DNA from: Cyanophora paradoxa
Lineage: Eukaryota > Glaucocystophyceae > Cyanophorales > Cyanophoraceae
Assembly (NCBI GenBank): GCA_004431415.1
Contig: QPMI01000404.1
Coordinates: forward strand, 1 to 64,000
DNA: 64,000 nucleotides
Direction: 5' to 3'
Below the pieces are notes generated by a model. The model was not told the DNA's origin. It saw nothing but the letters and a program-made list of their open reading frames with translations, and searched no databases. Position numbers and translations under genes: made by a program. Position 1 is the first letter of the stretch, and the number at the start of each line of letters is the position of its first letter. Below, piece after piece: positions 51,001-60,700 of this stretch.

Positions 51001-51862
51001 GGAATCCGAGCGCAATGTGTCGTCGGGCAGCCGCTGCGGACAGGGAGGCGAGCTCGAGGAGAGAAGTGGCTCGGTTTAGGCGTCGGCTGAGGGCCACGGC
51101 CGCCGCATCAGTGAGTCGCCAGCGGCGGCGCCATATCTTGGTCAGAGACCAGAGTAGGCGGTCCCAGGGTGAGGGGCACCAGTCTGCTTTGGCTTCGCGG
51201 GGCCGGGGGCCGAACCAGAGGGCGCTGCGAGGGGGGTTGAGAGTGGCTCTAATCGTGGAGCGGATAGAGCTGCCGAGGCGCCGCAGCCTTTCAGCTCCCT
51301 CGTCGATGCCTGCCAGCGGGGCGAGGGCTACTAGACGAAGGAGGAGACCCCCCAGGGAGAGTCCGGTCCGAAGATGGGAGGCCGCGGGCTTGCGAGGCAG
51401 GTCTCTGGGCGGGGAGAGGAGTAGCTGCGCGCGGCGAGGGGACAGCACTTGCAGGCGGAGGGTCGATCCGTGCCCGTCCTGTGCCTGCAATTGTGCATGT
51501 GAAGTCATCAAATTCATCGATATAGGTGCGTCCGCGTTGAGTAGCCCGAGCAGCCGGCTAGAGAAGGAGAGCAGGAGCTCATTTTCGAGGTTGTCCCCTA
51601 CACGGGCTTGAGAGGAGAGGTACAGCAGAAGACCGTATAGGCGGAGCATCGCGGGCAAGATCTCGAGGGCGACTAGATATAGAGGCGTCGAGTAAAGAGG
51701 CCAGGCAGTATCCCGGGGGCTACGGGCTTCAGGGCGGGGATGGTTGCTGTAGCTACATTCGTGAGCCGAGCAGTGAAAGTCTGGCCGAGGCCTCCGACTG
51801 GTGGTGTACTCATGCATGCGCACGTGTTTGTGCCCGCTTCGAGTTCCGGTGCCAGCGCGCAC
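47816..51862 (-). CDS. LINE ORF: membrane-spanning N-terminus and APE endonuclease
   Basis: 1,348 residues from ATG 51862. Hydrophobic spans are at about residues 61-83, 311-340, 353-396 (two spans) and 505-524 (LLSLLILFLLFETSLA, signal-anchor-like). Residues 560-740 are acidic and Pro-rich. APE-type endonuclease occupies about 765-1045: WNVQG (Asn772), FQELS (Glu807), GKGVALWV, LVLMGDFNAVHD (Asp930, Asn932), RLDGI (Asp1003) and SDHFP (Asp1033-His1034); all catalytic residues are present. It would nick target DNA to prime reverse transcription. The ending from residue about 1327 is out of frame with the reverse transcriptase. No zinc-knuckle or RRM gag-like domain is seen; membrane spans in that position are unusual. 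Confidence 0.82.
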   Translation of the reverse strand: MRAGTGTRSGHKHVRMHEYTTSRRPRPDFHCSAHECSYSNHPRPEARSPRDTAWPLYSTPLYLVALEILPAMLRLYGLLLYLSSQARVGDNLENELLLSFSSRLLGLLNADAPISMNLMTSHAQLQAQDGHGSTLRLQVLSPRRAQLLLSPPRDLPRKPAASHLRTGLSLGGLLLRLVALAPLAGIDEGAERLRRLGSSIRSTIRATLNPPRSALWFGPRPREAKADWCPSPWDRLLWSLTKIWRRRWRLTDAAAVALSRRLNRATSLLELASLSAAAARRHIALGFQKGAVHASACTRSAVSKLDAGLPSRVLYGLLPLAGLTAILAVSATALASAQAAMSLRLLAPRAQNLLVPVAIGPLLAFTLPAYALSALITWTILLLLYACVTLVLLARRLAARAVTRLLYPRSPRRPCPALRAPRPCRPPPLRPLTAGDVITVLAWAPLRDPLRISLSLARAIAGDAQNAATTLAAAFTMSAARITPHCSTPNRTHAVGRACLTHSALRRRLLSLLILFLLFETSLAAPASCPESTRAGPSSATAALLVPAAASMATALAARDTADFEAELPDLVDTRPRASGSADLEPYDSDPDDCAPPEISISPWPDQDEDTDTDVDNAADADDAGPSYPPPTKTARRPFAGLRPGFLNSASGEQGLSADDWHSDMATLHSSDSDAPAGPLPAPWGDLEADPPESGDLIINDDSTDPAPASDQPPPQAPLSLADLYPPNFYQNTAIYPRSTDERRFVLRGRTSSSPSAACPRLNSEIRCVTWNVQGLLETLRDPADRLLAALNETVGTWAADFVAFQELSLPGARMQGLVRTIHRIRPEGTLYVSGPTNADEAGRGKGVALWVHNRFKHDIVKTYAVPGRLIGVLYQKSPAERLLVLNVYMPHRSLPQSELDDVMEYLTTTVLNDWRHKDFKHTELVLMGDFNAVHDPRRDRISTARARKSAPERDFWTTLLHDWRLIDLGTPGDITWVKAARPQNEGPDTPAPQRLHTAARLDGILASEALAARMQATRTLYTARVLTAIRSDHFPVITSFNIEGLLPSLDNEGNAVRPSVRPQTQPLPPAFTYLAQPAETRVRAKMHVQTWLARSSHQVNLILRPTEQQRTHPNYPRRVKRAVRTLMHALVEAVKYAAESPDLSEAQLLQYRQRRDRTPSIFTPGAKDQDSGILLQVQGCLSAWARHADTSGPPPALAPDSADGSRSSPLHYLTQLEQTVEFHNFEVAQRPETEFHYYPVPLEAAPIFPGASDRATPEECWSRYFAALTSWTNRNMAALDAHRRGFQTDKLSRDIDARRHMLSRSSSMGQAIQILFDKFRSTVKPYLTTGGRHRARHNGAASGADRI

Positions 51863-52860
51863 GCCATCATCCCAAAGGCCTGGCGTCGACGCCCAGGCCG
51901 GTTCTGTGAGCGTGCGTCGGGATTTGCGCTCTCAATGCGTAAATCGAGTTTTGCGCCGACGGAATGCGAACAAAGAAGACCGTAGCCGAGCGCCAGGCAC
52001 GAAAGAGCTGGGCGACTCGCTAGCCGCGGAGCGGCGCGAGGCGAGCACGGGATAAGCAGCAGGCTGCAGCAAGCGTCCCGCAAGGGACTAGGTGAGCTAG
52101 CCGTTGGGCCGAGCCGGCGGGCTTGAAGCCGCCGAGCTCCGGGGGGTACGCTGATTCGGGGTTTCCCTGCACGCCCAGCTTCGCTCGCGGCCGCCCCAGG
52201 CCACGAAGCGACCAGCGGCGAAGCGAAATCGCCACAGCCAGCACAGCAATCACTCCTAAGCAGCCCTGGCGGACCGGCGGCCGCACATCTCGGCCGTCCC
52301 TCCCATTGCACGGAGCCGACCCAACTCTGCAGCACCATGGCTAGCTGCAGTGGAGCGCGCTCCCGCGGCAGCAACTGTGAAGCATGCGCAGTTCTGCCTC
52401 GTTGGCTGGCCGGAGCAAACCCTGTTCCCAGCGATCCTCCCGGAATCGGCCCCGGGCCCCGGTTCACGCTTGAATCTGGTCCCTTACTGCCGTGCCGGTA
52501 CGTGGATTCACGTCCGGGCCCGCCCGCCACGCTCGCATCCAGCGCGCGCTGGCTATCCCGGGGGCCCACCGTCAGTCCGCGGCCGCCGGCTTGCCTATAC
52601 ACTATATAAGCGTGTATTGAGACCCGCCGCGCGATTCCTCCGGATCCCTGACCATTCCCTGCGCGCATGATCCGGGAGCTCCTCGGTGCTCGAGCCGGAC
52701 GCCGCCGCCGCGCCACGCCGGCGGAGCTCGCGCAGGACCGCCCCGACCTGCTGGCGCTCGCGCTGCAGGTCCACCGCGCCGTCGGGGCTTGGATCGTGCC
52801 TTACGCGTGATCCACCGACGGACGGTGCCCGGCCGCCCGCGCGGCTCGGGGTGGCAACAG
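51863..52860. other. 5' flank of the giant LINE
   Basis: GC-rich, no motif. The minus frame 52716-51673 is open for 347 codons without recognisable sequence and may be 5' UTR. GGGGTACGCTGATTCG near 52144 is shared with the repeats at 12640 and 15570. The true 5' end of the LINE and its target duplication are not identifiable. Confidence 0.4.
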
Positions 52861-53640
52861 GAGTACGGCCTCGCTGGCGGAACCGCTGCGAGATGGCCCG
52901 CTGGCGCGTCGCGCTGCGGGCCCCGTGCTCGGAGTTCCGGGGACCGCTGGCGCGGCGCGCCGCGGTCCCGGCCTGCCCCGCAGGCCCCGGCCGCGCCCGC
53001 GGCCGGCGAGCTCCACCCCGGAGTACGGCCTCGCTGGCGGAACCGCTGCGAGCCTCGGAGATGGCCCGCTGGCGCGTCGCGCTGCGGGCCCCGTGCTCGG
53101 AGTTCCGGGGACCGCTGGCGCGGCGCGCCGCGGTCCCGGCCTGCCCCGCAGGCCCCGGCCGCGCCCGCGGCCGGCGAGCTCCACCCCGGAGTACGGCCTC
53201 GCTGGCGGAACCGCTGCGAGATGGCCCGCTGGCGCGTCGCGCTGCGGGCCCCGTGCTCGGAGTTCCGGGGACCGCTGGCGCGGCGCGCCGCGGTCCCGGC
53301 CTGCCCCGCAGGCCCCGGCCGCGCCCGCGGCCGGCGAGCTCCACCCCGGAGTACGGCCTCGCTGGCGGAACCGCTGCGAGATGGCCCGCTGGCGCGTCGC
53401 GCTGCGGGCCCCGTGCTCGGAGTTCCGGGGACCGCTGGCGCGGCGCGCCGCGGTCCCGGCCTGCCCCGCAGGCCCCGGCCGCGCCCGCGGCCGGCGAGCT
53501 CCACCCCGGAGTACGGCCTTGCTGGCGGAACCGCTGCGAGATGGCCCGCTGGCGCGTCGCGCTGCGGGCCCCGTGCTCGGAGTTCCGGGGACCGCTGGCG
53601 CGGCGCGCCGCGGTCCCGGCCTGCCCCGCAGGCCCCGGCC
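52861..53640. repeat. 160-bp GC-rich tandem repeat, about 4.8 copies
   Basis: Units start (GAGTACGGCC) at 52861, 53021, 53189, 53349 and 53509. Spacing is 160, 168, 160, 160; the 168-bp unit has an extra CCTCGGAG. Units are nearly identical. Long frames on both strands come from the lack of stops in GC-rich DNA and are not genes. Confidence 0.9.
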
Positions 53641-53671
53641 TATATCTGCACTTTTGGAGTATTGCAATACC

Positions 53672-54024
53672 TTCGACAGAATCTGCGACAGAATCAGTCG
53701 ATAAAATTCGACAGAATCGGTCGACCGATTCTGTCGCAGAATCAGTCGATCGACTGATTCTGTCGATCGACTGATTTTGTCGACCGATTCTGTCGCAGAA
53801 TCAGTCGATAAAATTCGACTGATTCGGTCGACCGATTCTGGCGCAGAATCAGTCGATCGACAGAGTTGGTCGATCGACTGATTTTGTCGACCGATTCTGT
53901 CGCAGAGTGAGTCGATAAAATTCGACAGAATCGGTCGACCGATTCTGTCGCAGAATCAGTCGATCGACTGATTCTGTCGATCGACTGATTTTGTCGACCG
54001 ATTCTGTCGCTGAGTCTGTCGATC
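53672..54024. repeat. TCGA-palindrome satellite
   Basis: Repeats of about 110 bp built from GATTCTGTCGACCGATTCTG, CAGAATCAGTCGA/TCGACTGATTCTG (a 26-bp perfect palindrome) and GATAAAATTCGAC. It directly follows the 160-bp array. Able to form long hairpins. Confidence 0.85.
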
Positions 54025-54654
54025 TGTTGTGTTTTTATTTTATTATACTTTCAACCTAATCTGCCGATCCATATCTTAATTATAATAAGCCAGTTTTATA
54101 TATATTCTTAATAATTTGTGGCCTGGCCCTAGGCCTAGGCCTCGCCTGCTGCATGCGCCTGCTGTCTACGCGTACGTATACTGGGGTCCTGAATCCTGAT
54201 CGATATATATATAATATATACTCTCTCGGGCCCAGGCCAGGCGCCTGCCCGGCTCCAGCAATCCAGCAGGCCCCGGGCGCGCCTTGTGCCCACCTGCCTC
54301 TGGTTGCTCTGCAGTCTAGAACTAGAGACCGGCGGACTGTAAATTTAGCTATAGGCAGCACATCAACACTGAATCATGCAGCGTGGGGCCTAGCACGAGC
54401 AGGCTGAAGGGAGAGGTACTAGGGATTCACATGTAGTACTAGTAATTAACTAGTAAGGGCGAGTCATAAGCCGGAGGATAACGGGTGAAGCGATGCGGCC
54501 CGCACCAGGTCGTTCTGCACCTCGCCGCGCTCGCTGCGCCATGCATCGCGGTGAGCGAGAGCTCGAATCGAATGGAAAGAGGCAACGCCGGCACGCAGGC
54601 GGATATGCATGCGCACCTCGGCGAGGAGAGGAGAGGGAGAGGAGAGCACGAAAG
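54025..54654. other. Intergenic, no gene seen
   Basis: AT-rich start (TATATATTCTTAATAA) then mixed sequence. Palindromic words (CCTAGGCCTAGG, TATATATATAATATATA) but no ORF or RNA gene supported. Confidence 0.4.
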
Positions 54655-54950
54655 CGGCTCTCCTAGGGCGCCCGGCAGCCCACGACCGCGACCGCTGATG
54701 GCAAGGGCGACGCGCTCGCTGCGCTTGGAGAGTCAATCGAAAGAAAAGAAGCGTCCGCGCCGGCGAACGACCGCACCTCGGCCCGAGAGGCCGAAAGCAT
54801 GATCTCCGAGGCGCCCGGCAGCCCGCGACCGCGACCGCGAGGGCGAGGGCGAGGGCGAAGAGCTCGCTGCGCTCGGATCGAAAGAGAAGAAATATGCGCG
54901 ACAGCAAACGACCGCACCTGCGCCCGAGCGGCCGCAAGCATGAACTCCGA
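54655..54950. repeat. Diverged tandem duplication, unit about 140 bp
   Basis: Two copies share GGCGCCCGGCAGCCC, GACCGCGACCGC, GCTCGCTGCGCT, TCGAAAG..AAGAA, ACGACCGCACCT and CCGCAAGCATGA/CCGAAAGCATGA. Frames run through both on both strands; no protein family recognised. Confidence 0.6.
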
Positions 54951-56429
54951 GGCCGATCCCAGCAGCCACCGGGCCACACGTCCGGAAAGCGGCACGCGCT
55001 GCGCTGCGCACGCCGCCGGCGTTACAACAAGATCAAAGGGCGAGCAGTGGAGACAAGAGCGAGCACCTGGCCTGCGGAAGAAGGCGCCGGGCGAACTGGG
55101 CGGTGGTGTTCTGCTCGCGGGGACCAGTCACGCCCGCTCCCTGGCCCGCCAGCGAAATGAGGGATTGAATCAAAGGAGAGGAAACGAAAAGCACCTTGCT
55201 TCGCCTCCGCAGCCGCCGCCTACGTTCCGCGCGTGCCTGTCAGCGGCAGAACGCCCACTGGCGACAGCCGCGGGAGGAATGGACAAAAAAGGCAACAAGG
55301 AGGTCGACAGCGATGCGTTCGCGAGCGTTCGCGGCCGCAACCGGGCGCCAGCCACCCTGAAGCAGCGCTCTGCGTTTGAAATCAGGCGGGCGACAGGCGG
55401 CGAGAGGCGCCAGAGGATGCAAGAGAGGACCTTCGAGCATCGTTCGCGCTGGAAGCCGACGAAGTTCGCCGCGGCGGCAGCAAGTCCGTTCGACCTGGTT
55501 TGAAAAGCGGAATCAGAGACGCGGGCAGCGCTGCGAGACCCCGGAGGAGCCAACGAACCGAGCCGCTGTGAGAGTGAAGCGCGTCCGCGCGGCAGCCTTC
55601 AGTCGAGGCTGCAGCTGCTGGCAGCAAGGCACATGAAGGCGCTTCAAGGCAGCAAGTTTGGGGTACACGACTGTTGGGAAAAGCCTTGTGAGGCCCACAG
55701 CGGCAGGGCCGCCGCGGCAGCCGCGCCGTAGTATAGCTTTCCGAAGCCGCCTGAAGCGATTGCCAACGGCTCGACCTGGCCCTCGGTCCGGAGCGCCTCC
55801 CGCTGCGGCACCTTCGCGCGTGCTCGCAGCACGCAGCGCGAGGCAGCTACAAGCACGTGAGCTTGTAATCATGGGTCCAGCTCCCCCGTAGCGTCGTCCC
55901 TGCGCCGCGCCGATCCACAGCTAGATCGACGTCGACCAGCTGCAGGCCCGCAACCCCGCGCTGGGTGACTTCGCCGTGCTGGCCGGGCTCTTAAGCTTTG
56001 CGTGGCTTTCAGCTCACTTACATCCGCAGTATCTCTACCAGACAGCCCCGCGGTCGATTTGGAGGGTTGAGGTGCACGCCGGCCGGCGGAGCTCTCTCAC
56101 ATGTTTCGGTTCATAGCGCGTCCCTCTAAGATGCTCACGCAGTGCCTCTGACTCTGGACTGGCCGGGCGCTGCGTGAGCGCGCGGACCGACGCAACCTCC
56201 CGATCGGCGGTCGCCTCGGGTGCGCCTACCAAGCACAGCATTTGGCCAGCGACGCGCGAGCGCGTAGCTGACGAGGCCCAGATCGCCAGGATGGGTGAGC
56301 CGCCTCGGATCGTCGCAGTTTGGGAGACATTCTTCTACACTGCCTAGGTGAGCCGGCTGGGCCCGTGCGCGTCGCTGACAGGACGCGTACGCGTCGCTGA
56401 CGGGGCGCGCCGGTAACACAGGATACCGG
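54951..56429. other. Intergenic, no gene called
   Basis: Frames up to 234 codons (54799-55503 on +) show Arg/Ala-rich sequence without motif. Short words of ordinary composition occur (FAAAAASPFDLV) but no start, splice or family evidence supports a gene. Confidence 0.35.
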
Positions 56430-57655
56430 AAAACGCCGCGTGAAGCGCAGGGGCTGGGGTGCGGCGGGTGGCGACGCCGCTCGCGGGGCGGGGCGGATCC
56501 GGAGGCGCGGCAGGCGGCCGCGTGAATTCCAGGATAGGGCGGAGGCGCTTCCTGCGGCGCTGCAGCTCGCGGAGGCGGGCGGGCGGCCGGAGGCGCGGCG
56601 CGTGGCGGCGCGGCTCGCCGGGCGGGGCAGAGGCGCGGCGGGCGGCCGCACGGCTCGCCAGGCGGGCCGGAGGCGCGGCGGGTGGCGTCAGCGGCTCGCC
56701 GGGCGGGGCGGAGGCGCGGCAGGCGGCGGAGGCAGCTTGCCGGGCCGGGCGGAGGCGCGGCGGGCGGCCGCGAGGCTCCGCTGGGCGGGGCGGAGGCGCG
56801 GCGGGCGGCGGCGAGGCTCGCCAGGTGGGCCGGGGGCGCGGCGGGCGGCGGCGCGGCTCGCAGAGCGGGATGGATCCTCGCGGGCGGCGGCGAGGCTCGC
56901 CGGGCGGGGCAGACGCTCGGCGGGCGGCCGCGCGCCTCGCGGGCCGGGGCGGAGGCGCGGCGGGCGGCGGCGCGCCTCGCTGGGCGGGGCGGAGGCGTGG
57001 CGGGCGGCGGCGGCGGCTCGCGGGGCGGGATGGAGGCGCAGCAAGCGGCGTCGGCGGCTCGCCGGGCGGGGCGGAGGCGCGGCAGGCGGCGGAGGCAGCT
57101 TGCCGGGCCGGGCGGAGGCGCAGCGGGCGGCCGCGAGGCTCCGCTGGGCGGGGCGGAGGCGCGGCGGGCGGCGGAGGCGGCTCGCGGGGCGGGACGGAGG
57201 CGCGGCGGGCGGCGGCGGCGGCTCGCGGACCGGGGCAGACGCTCGGCGGGCGGCCGCGCGGCTCGCCAGGCGGGCCGGGGCGCGGCGGGCGGCGGCGCGG
57301 CTCGCCGGGCGGGCCGGGGGCGCGGCGGGCGGCGGCGCGGCTCGCCGGGCCGGGCGGAGGCGCAGCGGGCGGCCGCGAGGCTCCGCTGGGCGGGGCGGAG
57401 GCGCGGCGGGCGGCGTCGGCGGCTCGCCGGGCGGGGCCGAGGCGCGGCAGGCGGCGGAGGCAGCTCGCCGGGCCGGGCGGAGGCGGGCGGGCGGCGCGCG
57501 GCTCGCTGGGCGGCCGGAGGCGCGGCGCGCTGCGGCGCGACTCGCCGGGCGGGGCAGAGGGGCGGCGGGCGGCGGTGCGCAGGCGCGGCGGCCGGCTGCG
57601 CGGCTCGCGGGGCAGGGCGGAGGAGTGGCGCGGCGGAGGCTCGTGGGGAAGCCTG
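56430..57655. repeat. GC-rich minisatellite, left inverted arm
   Basis: Irregular 40-45-bp units such as GGCGGAGGCGCGGCGGGCGG followed by GGCTCGCCGGGCGGG. The translation on + (LAGPGGGAAGGREAPLGG) reappears on the minus strand at about 63.9-63.1 kb over more than 60 residues with few changes, so the two arrays are inverted copies and not merely similar in composition. The many long frames are not genes. Confidence 0.85.
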
Positions 57656-57704
57656 CAGATGCTCGCTCTGTACCGTAGTACTCTTGCGTAGATCATCGGA
57701 TATG

Positions 57705-60700
57705 CACCCCGCCCATTTCGAGGGTGGGAAATCCGAATCTGAAGTTCTCGTCAGCTCGTCCGTTCTCATATGCTCAGCGCGGCGACTTCGCACTTCTTTG
57801 CACATGATCATGATCATGAGTCTCTAGCTGCCATTAAAAGAATACTGGGTTCCTGGCACATGTCTCACAGTGTAAGCACCCGGAGATGATATCAGCGCCC
57901 CACTGTGTATCTGTAGAGTATTTGACGAGAAGCTCAGGGCTCCCGGGCATTGCGGCGGGGAAGAACGACTCCCTTATAGGGTTTCTCCCGAGATCAATTT
58001 TGAGAGCCGATTCAATGATTCCCAGTCCGCCCGTGCCTTTCCAGCTCAGATGCCAACGGATACGAGTCATTTGATAGCGTGTTAGATAGGGCCTCAACGT
58101 GATTACCGGCTGCCGGGCTTCTATTCGCATTTCCTGGCGCGCGGGAAGGCCTCAAAATGCCCGCCAAAAATAATGGCGACTTGCCCTGCAAAATAATGCA
58201 CGGCACGCTACGAGCTAGCTTGCGGCCTGCGCCGACCTCAAAATCAAATCCAGCACTGTCAAGAACCCCCGAAAGCGTCTCATCGCCCGGATGTAACTTG
58301 TCAGATAAGATGCTATGCTTGGTGATTTCTGTCCTCGAGGCCTCTTCGGGGCAAGTTGCAAGTTGACAGTCTCGGCCGCGGAGAGCTCGCTTGACCTGAC
58401 GCCGCTCCGTCATCTTGGTCCGCGACTGACTCCACATTTGCACCCCGCCCATTTCGAGGGTGGGGAATCCGAATCTGAAGTTCTCGTCAGCTCGTCCGTT
58501 CTCATATGCTCAGCGCGGCGACTTCGCACTTCTTTGCACATGATCATGATCATGAGTCTCTAGCTGCCATTAAAAGAATACTGGGTTCCTGGCACATGTA
58601 AGCACCCGGAGATGATATCAGCGCCCCACTGTGTATCTGTAGAGTATTTGACGAGAAGCTCAGGGCTCCCGGGCATTGCGGCGGGGAAGAACGACTCCCT
58701 TATAGGGTTTCTCCCGAGATCAATTTTGAGAGCCGATTCCCAGTCCGCCCGTGCCTTTCCAGCTCAGATGCCAACGGATACGAGTCATTTGATAGCGTGT
58801 TAGATAGGGCCTCAACGTGATTACCGGCTGCCGGGCTTCTATTCGCATTTCCTGGCGCGCGGGAAGGCCTCAAAATGCCCGCCAAAAATAATGGCGACTT
58901 GCCCTGCAAAATAATGCACGGCACGCTACGAGCTAGCTTGCGGCCTGCGCCGACCTCAAAATCAAATCCAGCACTGTCAAGAACCCCCGAAAGCGTCTCA
59001 TCGCCCGGATGTAACTTGTCAGATAAGATGCTATCCTTGGTGATTTCTGTCCTCGAGGCCTCTTCGGGCAAGTTGCAAGTTGACAGTCTCGGCCGCGGAG
59101 AGCTCGCTTGACCTGACGCCGCTCCGTCATCTTGGTCCGCGACTGACTCCACATTTGCACCCCGCCCATTTCGAGGGTGGGGAATCCGAATCTGAAGTTC
59201 TCGTCAGCTCGTCCGTTCTCATATGCTCAGCGCGGCGACTTCGCACTTCTTTGCACATGATCATGATCATGAGTCTCTAGCTGCCATTAAAAGAATACTG
59301 GGTTCCTGGCACATGTAAGCACCCGGAGATGATATCAGCGCCCCACTGTGTATCTGTAGAGTATTTGACGAGAAGCTCAGGGCTCCCGGGCATTGCGGCG
59401 GGGAAGAACGACTCCCTTATAGGGTTTCTCCCGAGATCAATTTTGAGAGCCGATTCCCAGTCCGCCCGTGCCTTTCCAGCTCAGATGCCAACGAATACGA
59501 GTCATTTGATAGCGTGTTAGATAGGGCCTCAACGTGATTACCGGCTGCCGGGCTTCTATTCGCATTTCCTGGCGCGCGGGAAGGCCTCAAAATGCCCGCC
59601 AAAAATAATGGCGACTTGCCCTGCAAAATAATGCACGGCACGCTACGAGCTAGCTTGCGGCCTGCGCCGACCTCAAAATCAAATCCAGCACTGTCAAGAA
59701 CCCCCGAAAGCGTCTCATCGCCCGGATGTAACTTGTCAGATAAGATGCTATCCTTGGTGATTTCTGTCCTCGAGGCCTCTTCGGGGCAAGTTGCAAGTTG
59801 ACAGTCTCGGCCGCGGAGAGCTCGCTTGACCTGACGCCGCTCCGTCATCTTGGTCCGCGACTGACTCCACATTTGCACCCCGCCCATTTCGAGGGTGGGA
59901 AATCCGAATCTGAAGTTCTCGTCAGCTCGTCCGTTCTCATATGCTCAGCGCGGCGACTTCGCACTTCTTTGCACATGATCATGATCATGAGTCTCTAGCT
60001 GCCATTAAAAGAATACTGGGTTCCTGGCACATGTCTCACAGTGTAAGCACCCGGAGATGATATCAGCGCCCCACTGTGTATCTGTAGAGTATTTGACGAG
60101 AAGCTCAGGGCTCCCGGGCATTGCGGCGGGGAAGAACGACTCCCTTATAGGGTTTCTCCCGAGATCAATTTTGAGAGCCGATTCCCAGTCCGCCCGTGCC
60201 TTTCCAGCTCAGATGCCAACGGATACGAGTCATTTGATAGCGTGTTAGATAGGGCCTCAACGTGATTACCGGCTGCCGGGCTTCTATTCGCATTTCCTGG
60301 CGCGCGGGAAGGCCTCAAAATGCCCGCCAAAAATAATGGCGACTTGCCCTGCAAAATAATGCACGGCACGCTACGAGCTAGCTTGCGGCCTGCGCCGACC
60401 TCAAAATCAAATCCAGCACTGTCAAGAACCCCCGAAAGCGTCTCATCGCCCGGATGTAACTTGTCAGATAAGATGCTATGCTTGGTGATTTCTGTCCTCG
60501 AGGCCTCTTCGGGGCAAGTTGCAAGTTGACAGTCTCGGCCGCGGAGAGCTCGCTTGACCTGACGCCGCTCCGTCATCTTGGTCCGCGACTGACTCCACAT
60601 TTGCACCCCGCCCATTTCGAGGGTGGGGAATCCGAATCTGAAGTTCTCGTCAGCTCGTCCGTTCTCATATGCTCAGCGCGGCGACTTCGCACTTCTTTGC

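Larger units (their letters stand above)
27703..51862 (-). mobile_element. Giant LINE retrotransposon, holding a nested polinton
   Basis: Read from 51862 down: membrane-spanning N-terminus plus APE endonuclease (47816-51862), reverse transcriptase and RNase H (to 43033), Ulp1-like domains (to 40612), polinton insertion 30331-40605, then the zinc-finger C-terminal part (to 29023). About 1.3 kb of 3' region follow, with an A9 tail at 27711-27703. Without the polinton and one copy of its target duplication the coding part is about 12.5 kb. The reading frame is the same from 48.0 to 29.0 kb apart from two stops (43033-43035 TAG, 42787-42789 TGA). A +1 shift lies near 47.88 kb. The 5' end and the target duplication of the LINE were not found. 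Confidence 0.85.

Noticed and set aside
43200-51611. Plus-strand ORFs of 60-220 codons opposite the LINE
   Set aside because: Shadows of the long LINE frames in GC-rich DNA, without motifs.
56135-57827. Long Pro/Arg- or Gly/Ala-rich ORFs on both strands
   Set aside because: Open frames in GC-rich minisatellite DNA on both strands at once; no start context or domain. The same holds for 52595-53774 and 62524-63936.
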